A DNA stretch of 64,000 nt from Neckera pumila (taxonomy: Eukaryota > Streptophyta > Bryopsida > Hypnales > Neckeraceae). Below the pieces are notes generated by a model. It had not been told where the DNA came from, did not search any database, and saw nothing but the letters and a program-made list of their open reading frames with translations. Below, piece by piece: positions 59,718 to 64,000 of this stretch. The stretch lies in assembly GCA_963969595.1 (NCBI GenBank), contig OZ018411.1:1614501-1678500 (forward strand), in the 5' to 3' direction. Each line of letters opens with the position of its first letter. The first letter of the stretch is position 1. Made by a program: the position numbers and the translations under genes.

Positions 59718-60272
59718 TTATGTTTTGCATTTGATTGTAGGAGAAAGTGGCACTCTGAGAAACTTTCCATGGCAAATTTTGGTTCCATCATCCATGGCAT
59801 GAATATGTGAAGGTTGGCCAAAAATTGCGGCAGTGTGCACTTGCAGTGTTGACCCTGGATGGATGCCTTTGCTCAGGAATGCAAGTGAGCTTCCTTCACT
59901 CCGTACAAATTTAAAATCATGTTGAGAAGTTTTACCTTGCACAACAACCTCCTGAATTTTTTCTAATGGTACCGTTGGCCACTTACCAAGCAGAATCTCA
60001 CGTAGTGCATGGAGTTGCACAAGCAGCTGAGAATAATCGAGTATGTTATGCAGTGAGATGATTCTCGAGTCAGGAGTAAGTTGTGGGATTTGCAGGCTCT
60101 ACACTTGAATCATTGCCCTGCACTGAATATTGACATGGTTGAAGTGAAATGGACCACAGATAGTAAAGCCATCCTCAATCCCTGCAGCGATCTAATTGGA
60201 GATGACACTGGCGCTGCTGGAGGCATCCAAGCTCCTGAAGGAGCTTGGAGAAAGCGTCCTCAGTTTCCATAG
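59718..60272 (-). CDS. Tentative unknown gene piece, two possible exons
   Basis: I do not recognise this protein. On the minus strand an open frame from about 60100 down to 59718 begins after a possible GTGTAG acceptor, with LQIPQLTPDSRIISLHNI, then LDYSQLLVQLHALREILLG and KWPTVPLEKIQEVVVQG, and goes on for about 60 residues to a stop. Upstream, 60265-60175 starts METEDAFSKLLQELGCLQQR and stays open for 31 codons. The residue mix looks protein-like and helical, but I could not find a donor/acceptor pair that joins the two in phase. A strong GGTAAGTGG donor inside the second piece also argues for a different structure. It could be part of a small gene, a pseudogene, or chance. Confidence 0.3.
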
Positions 60273-61429
60273 GTGCAGGAGGGAGAGGCTGATTACAAGG
60301 TCCATGGGCCAGGCATGCTATCGATAGACTGCTATCGCCCAAATTTTATTAGCTAGCGGTGGTGAGGTCTGGAATTTTGGCTGTCCCTAAACTTAAGGAA
60401 AAGTTCAAGAATGGTGTTTGAATTCATGCCCTACTTTGCTTTCAATGTCCTAGTGTAAATCAGTCTGCAATGAGTAATCCAAATTTTGGCAAGGGCTCAA
60501 AATTGGTGCATTCAAATAAACGGCATATCCACCATAACTGCAGAAATTGCAATAGAATGTGGTTGAGTTTTACATCTTCATGGCAACAACAGCATGGGAA
60601 TACCAGTACTTCCCCTGCGCCCACATGGGGCAGATTGCAGTGCTTGTCGGTTGGTGTGACCAAATCCAAGTATGATTGCAAGAAGCCATGAAATAAAACC
60701 CTCCAAGATTGCAAAAACAGATACAAGTAATGCAACAAAAGGTAAAATGTCTGTATAAAATTCATTGGAGGTCAAGAGGGCACTGCATATGGAGATCAAA
60801 ATATTTCTGGGTTAAGATCAAGTACAAAGAGAACAAAATGTACACAATGAGTATAGACAGAAAGTGCTAAACTACTAATGAAATTTAGTGTTCACCACAA
60901 TAAACGATTTGAAAATGCTATAAATTTTTACTCTTGATGAATACTTTTACCAACTATGTTTGTAGAGATCCCCCTCTTTTAGTAGTATTAATATCTATGC
61001 TCTTTGTAAAACATCTTCATCTAGAGTAAAAACTTATAGAGCTTTCAAATCAAATTAGTGTGGTAGCACAAAGTTTCATTATTAGACTACCTAGTTCTTC
61101 TGGAAAAAGTACCAAAGACGAAAAGAAGATAGTAGAATTCACTAAAGAGCAAGCTCTAGCCGGCCATTGCTTACAAACATACGTCCCTACAACAATTCAT
61201 GCCAATTGCCAATCACAAGTTGAGCTGCTCTAGTAAGCCGCATTCAAGCAATTGCCAATCAATCACCACATTTAGAAGTGGTTTTTAGTACTCCCATTCA
61301 AGCATTAGAAGAAATTTGGGCCCTCAAAGTGCCCTCTACAATGGCCTTAGTTGGGGACCTTAATTGGATTTAAATGTGTACTTGTCAAAGAAGGAATGGT
61401 ATTTTTTCCCTATTTCCACCTATTTTTGA
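60273..61429. other. Intergenic, no recognised gene
   Basis: Overlapping frames on both strands at 60460-60800 (up to 101 codons) are mutually exclusive and unrecognised. Nothing else stands out. Confidence 0.35.
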
Positions 61430-61812
61430 CATCATGATGTTTGCACAAGTCATGCATTTTATTGGACTATAGGACATTAGGTACTTCTTATCACTCAAAT
61501 CCTTAGTACATGGAGGAAAATTTTTATATGGAAAAAGACAAATTTGGTGCAACTAAGTACTATTGGCTCAATGATGTTTGTGCAATGAAATGTTTCTTAT
61601 TGGACAATGAAATACAAGGTACTTCTTGTCATTTGAATCCTTAGTACTATGAATGAATTTTTATTTTGAAAAGCTCATGGATACCTCATGCTCATGATGT
61701 TTGCACAATTAAATGCTTCTTATTGGATAAGGAGACATGAGGTGCTGCTTATAATTTGAATCCTTGGTACTATGAGTAAATTTTTTATTTTGACAAGTTC
61801 ATGGATACTTGA
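61430..61812 (+). repeat. Tandem repeat, three units of ~123-139 bp
   Basis: ATGATGTTTGYRCAA starts units near 61433, 61572 and 61695. Each continues with TTCTTATTGGA-like, GGTACTTCTT-like and AATCCTTAGTAC-like blocks. Confidence 0.8.
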
Positions 61813-63040
61813 TGAAATTCATACAAGCTAGCAACACAATTATGTACATATTTGTGTACTTAGGCTATCATCTCTAGCCTTCAATAAATAGCCTTGCATG
61901 TCAACTCTTGAGGGTCTCTTTGAGGGTTCAAATTTTTTCTAATGTTTTACAAAGGACTGGAATCCATGGGGCCATGTCTCAAAATGAAGCAATTTGATAA
62001 AATGAGGGAATTTTGATTCTTTTCTTTTTACTCTTGCAAATTAACAATCAGCCTAATTGAATAATGTTATATACACTACCACAACATTAAAAAAAATTGA
62101 AGAATTTGCCAAAAAGGGTGCAAGCATTCAAACACCAAACAATACATAATCAAGTAAGGCAATGAGGGTTGTTGCGAGAAACACCGATCTTAATTTCCAT
62201 CACAAAGAGAGTGGCTGTTTTGTCATCCTCTATAACTTTTGAAGAATGAACTTGATGAATTCGAAATCTCTATTGAAGATGCCTAACTTGATTGTAAACA
62301 TAAATAATTTTCAAAAACTAAAAAAAAATTTTATATTTAAAAGTCAATTTAATCATTTGTCACACTTTGAAGTTTCAGGGTTTTTAGTACTGGATGACCA
62401 TCCAAAATTAATGATCTAGAGCTGAAATTTTGTGGTCTATTTTCTATGGTCTATTTCCACATTAGGGGGGGGGCATGTGCCTAACAAAGGGCATCTAAAA
62501 ATACATTATTCATGTCTTGTATATCCATGCAAATAGGGCTCAATTGCACAAGCACTTTTGAACATTGAAGATGTTTTCAACTTCATTTTTTTGCTGAAAT
62601 TTGATCACCATCAAGTCCTTATAAATGGCCAATTTTTAGGATTTCTTTGTTCATGATTTTCTATTCCATTATTAATTTATACCTCATTGTATCTATTTTC
62701 TAAATCAATCTATAATTTTTTTTCACATAGTATTGTTTTAGTACTTGCAAATAGTCTATAGTACTTGCAACAATACTTTTAGAAGTTGATTTTTCCAATC
62801 AACAACTGAGATTGGTCCGGTACACAATACTCCTAGTACTTGTAAAACTAGACGCCAAAAATGCCATTTTGGCCAGAATGCTAGAGAAATCAAACGGTGT
62901 TTCTTGCAATGACTTGTGAATAAAATACCAATACTCTCTTTGTAAAGTTAGGTGTTCAAATTGCCCTTGCTCTGAAGAGGCAAATCACTAGACAACTTCA
63001 ATGGACTAGTACTGTAGTGAACATCTTAAAATGGAGACAC
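61813..63040. other. AT-rich intergenic, nothing recognised
   Basis: Neither a gene nor a shared repeat. A run of 9 G lies near 62465. Confidence 0.35.
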
Positions 63041-63670
63041 TACTAAAACACTTCCATAGACCAATCCATCCAATTTCAAAATTTCATAATAATTCTGTAA
63101 GACTCCCAGAACCATGAATCCAAGTGCGTTACATGCAAGTTTAATTTGTCTTTCAAGAAAAACTTACTGAAAAAAATGTTTCTAAAGGGGATCACCCCCT
63201 CCTAAGTTCACTTGAAAAAGAATTTCTTCACTTAGATGATTCCAAATGCAGCAGAAGAAGCAATGAACAGTATACCAAAGCGATGCACAACCAATTTCAA
63301 ATCTCTATAACTAATCCCACAAGGCTTTCAATACCATGAATCCAAGTGAGTTAAATGCAAGTTCAATTTGGCTTTCAAATAAAAAATTACTGAATTTTTT
63401 TTTCAATAGGGGCTCACCCATTAGACACTCCTAAACTCACTTGAAGAAAGATCGCTTTATCTAGAGGATTCCAAACACAGAAGAAGCAATGAACAACGCA
63501 CCATACCCGAACTTCAAAGAGAAATAACTAATTCCACAAGACTCAAATCCAAGTGCATTCAATTTGACTTTCAAATAAAAAATTTACTGAAAAAAATGTT
63601 CAAAAGGGGCTCACCTCTGACAACCTCCTAATGTCACTTGAAGAAGGATTGCTTTATTTGGAGGATTCCA
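63041..63670. repeat. Three ~205-225 bp tandem units ending at a tentative exon
   Basis: Units share AATCCAAGTG, ACTTTCAAATAAAAAATTTA, GGGGCTCACC and CACTTGAAGAAAGATYGCTTTA-type blocks, with landmarks near 63112, 63335 and 63541. The last unit runs into the minus-strand frame at 63611-63961. The core resembles repeat R1. Confidence 0.75.
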
Positions 63671-63961
63671 AGCACAACAGTCGAAGCGATGCACGAACTT
63701 GGTGAACTGGTGGAATCCCATGCCCAGCTTCCTGATAAACCCAGGCATCCGCTTCATAAGAGCAAACCTCTTAGGATGCACCTTGCCCATGCAACGGGCA
63801 AATATGAGGCACGCCACTCGGCTCTTGAGCACCTTCATAGCTGGCTTTGGCTTCGGCTTTGGCTTTGACTGTTGTTGCTGCTGCTGATTTTTCACCATTT
63901 TTCCAGTAGTGAAGATCTTCTTTTGCCCAGATGGGTCCCTCACCTCTCTCTTCTTGATCAT
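63611..63961 (-). CDS. Tentative small basic protein or first exon, unknown function
   Basis: Not recognised. The frame codes for 116 residues, strongly basic, with a Q6 run (~26-31) followed by a KPKPKPKP stretch (~33-40) and a Met/Arg/Lys-rich middle (MGKVHPKRFALMKRMPG). The last ~25 residues lie in a repeat unit also present twice downstream. The sequence CAGAG|GTGAGC just before the stop looks like a 5' splice site, so this may be an exon of a leftward gene rather than a complete protein. An overlapping 71-codon minus frame and shorter plus frames compete with it. No domain is visible. Confidence 0.3.
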   Translation of the reverse strand: MIKKREVRDPSGQKKIFTTGKMVKNQQQQQQSKPKPKPKPAMKVLKSRVACLIFARCMGKVHPKRFALMKRMPGFIRKLGMGFHQFTKFVHRFDCCAWNPPNKAILLQVTLGGCQR

Positions 63962-64000
63962 AATTTGCAGCAGTCATAAACAGCACAGGCTTTGAAGACG

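Overview
The window is nuclear DNA of a land plant. Two intron-containing genes with plant-type products lie in the middle, and almost everything else is AT-rich, transposon-derived sequence. I cannot name the species. Short introns (roughly 100-900 bp) combined with low gene density would fit a bryophyte or another non-seed plant, but that is inference.

Gene island (18.1-27.2 kb). On the minus strand is a complete ten-exon gene for uroporphyrinogen-III synthase (tetrapyrrole/chlorophyll pathway; plastid-targeted in plants). Head-to-head with it, about 590 bp away, is a nine-exon plus-strand gene for an intramembrane aspartyl protease of the signal peptide peptidase/presenilin family. It has the YD, GxGD and PAL motifs and a ~140-residue Ser/Thr-rich N-terminal extension that looks like a plastid transit peptide. 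The two probably share a bidirectional promoter region. All splice phases were checked by hand and close in frame (305 and 519 residues).

Repeat landscape. The dominant component is one TTAA-flanked element family whose ends read TTAACCCCTAAAG...CTTTAGGGGTTAA. I count about 22 full, deleted or partial members, close to 17 kb in total, in several size classes (about 0.9-1.1 kb, 650, 569, 210-230 and 165 bp). None has a recognisable transposase. Four pairs abut and share a single TTAA. Hairpin elements with CATTA/CATCA termini are nested in two of them, and because intact copies exist the empty sites can be read directly.

Other repeats are: a long inverted-repeat (foldback) element at 10.55-11.51 kb; a MITE cluster at 32.2-35.2 kb (TA-flanked AGGTA family, TAA-flanked GAGCATCTC family) with SINE-like retroposons; a 24-bp minisatellite at 47.4 kb; a ~1.6 kb array of hairpin-bearing repeats at 52.9-54.5 kb; and a ~970 bp tandem duplication at 55.2-57.2 kb. 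The 57.5-61 kb region and the last 0.4 kb are richer in GC and hold two tentative unknown coding pieces. I found no tRNA, rRNA, CRISPR array or organellar or viral gene.
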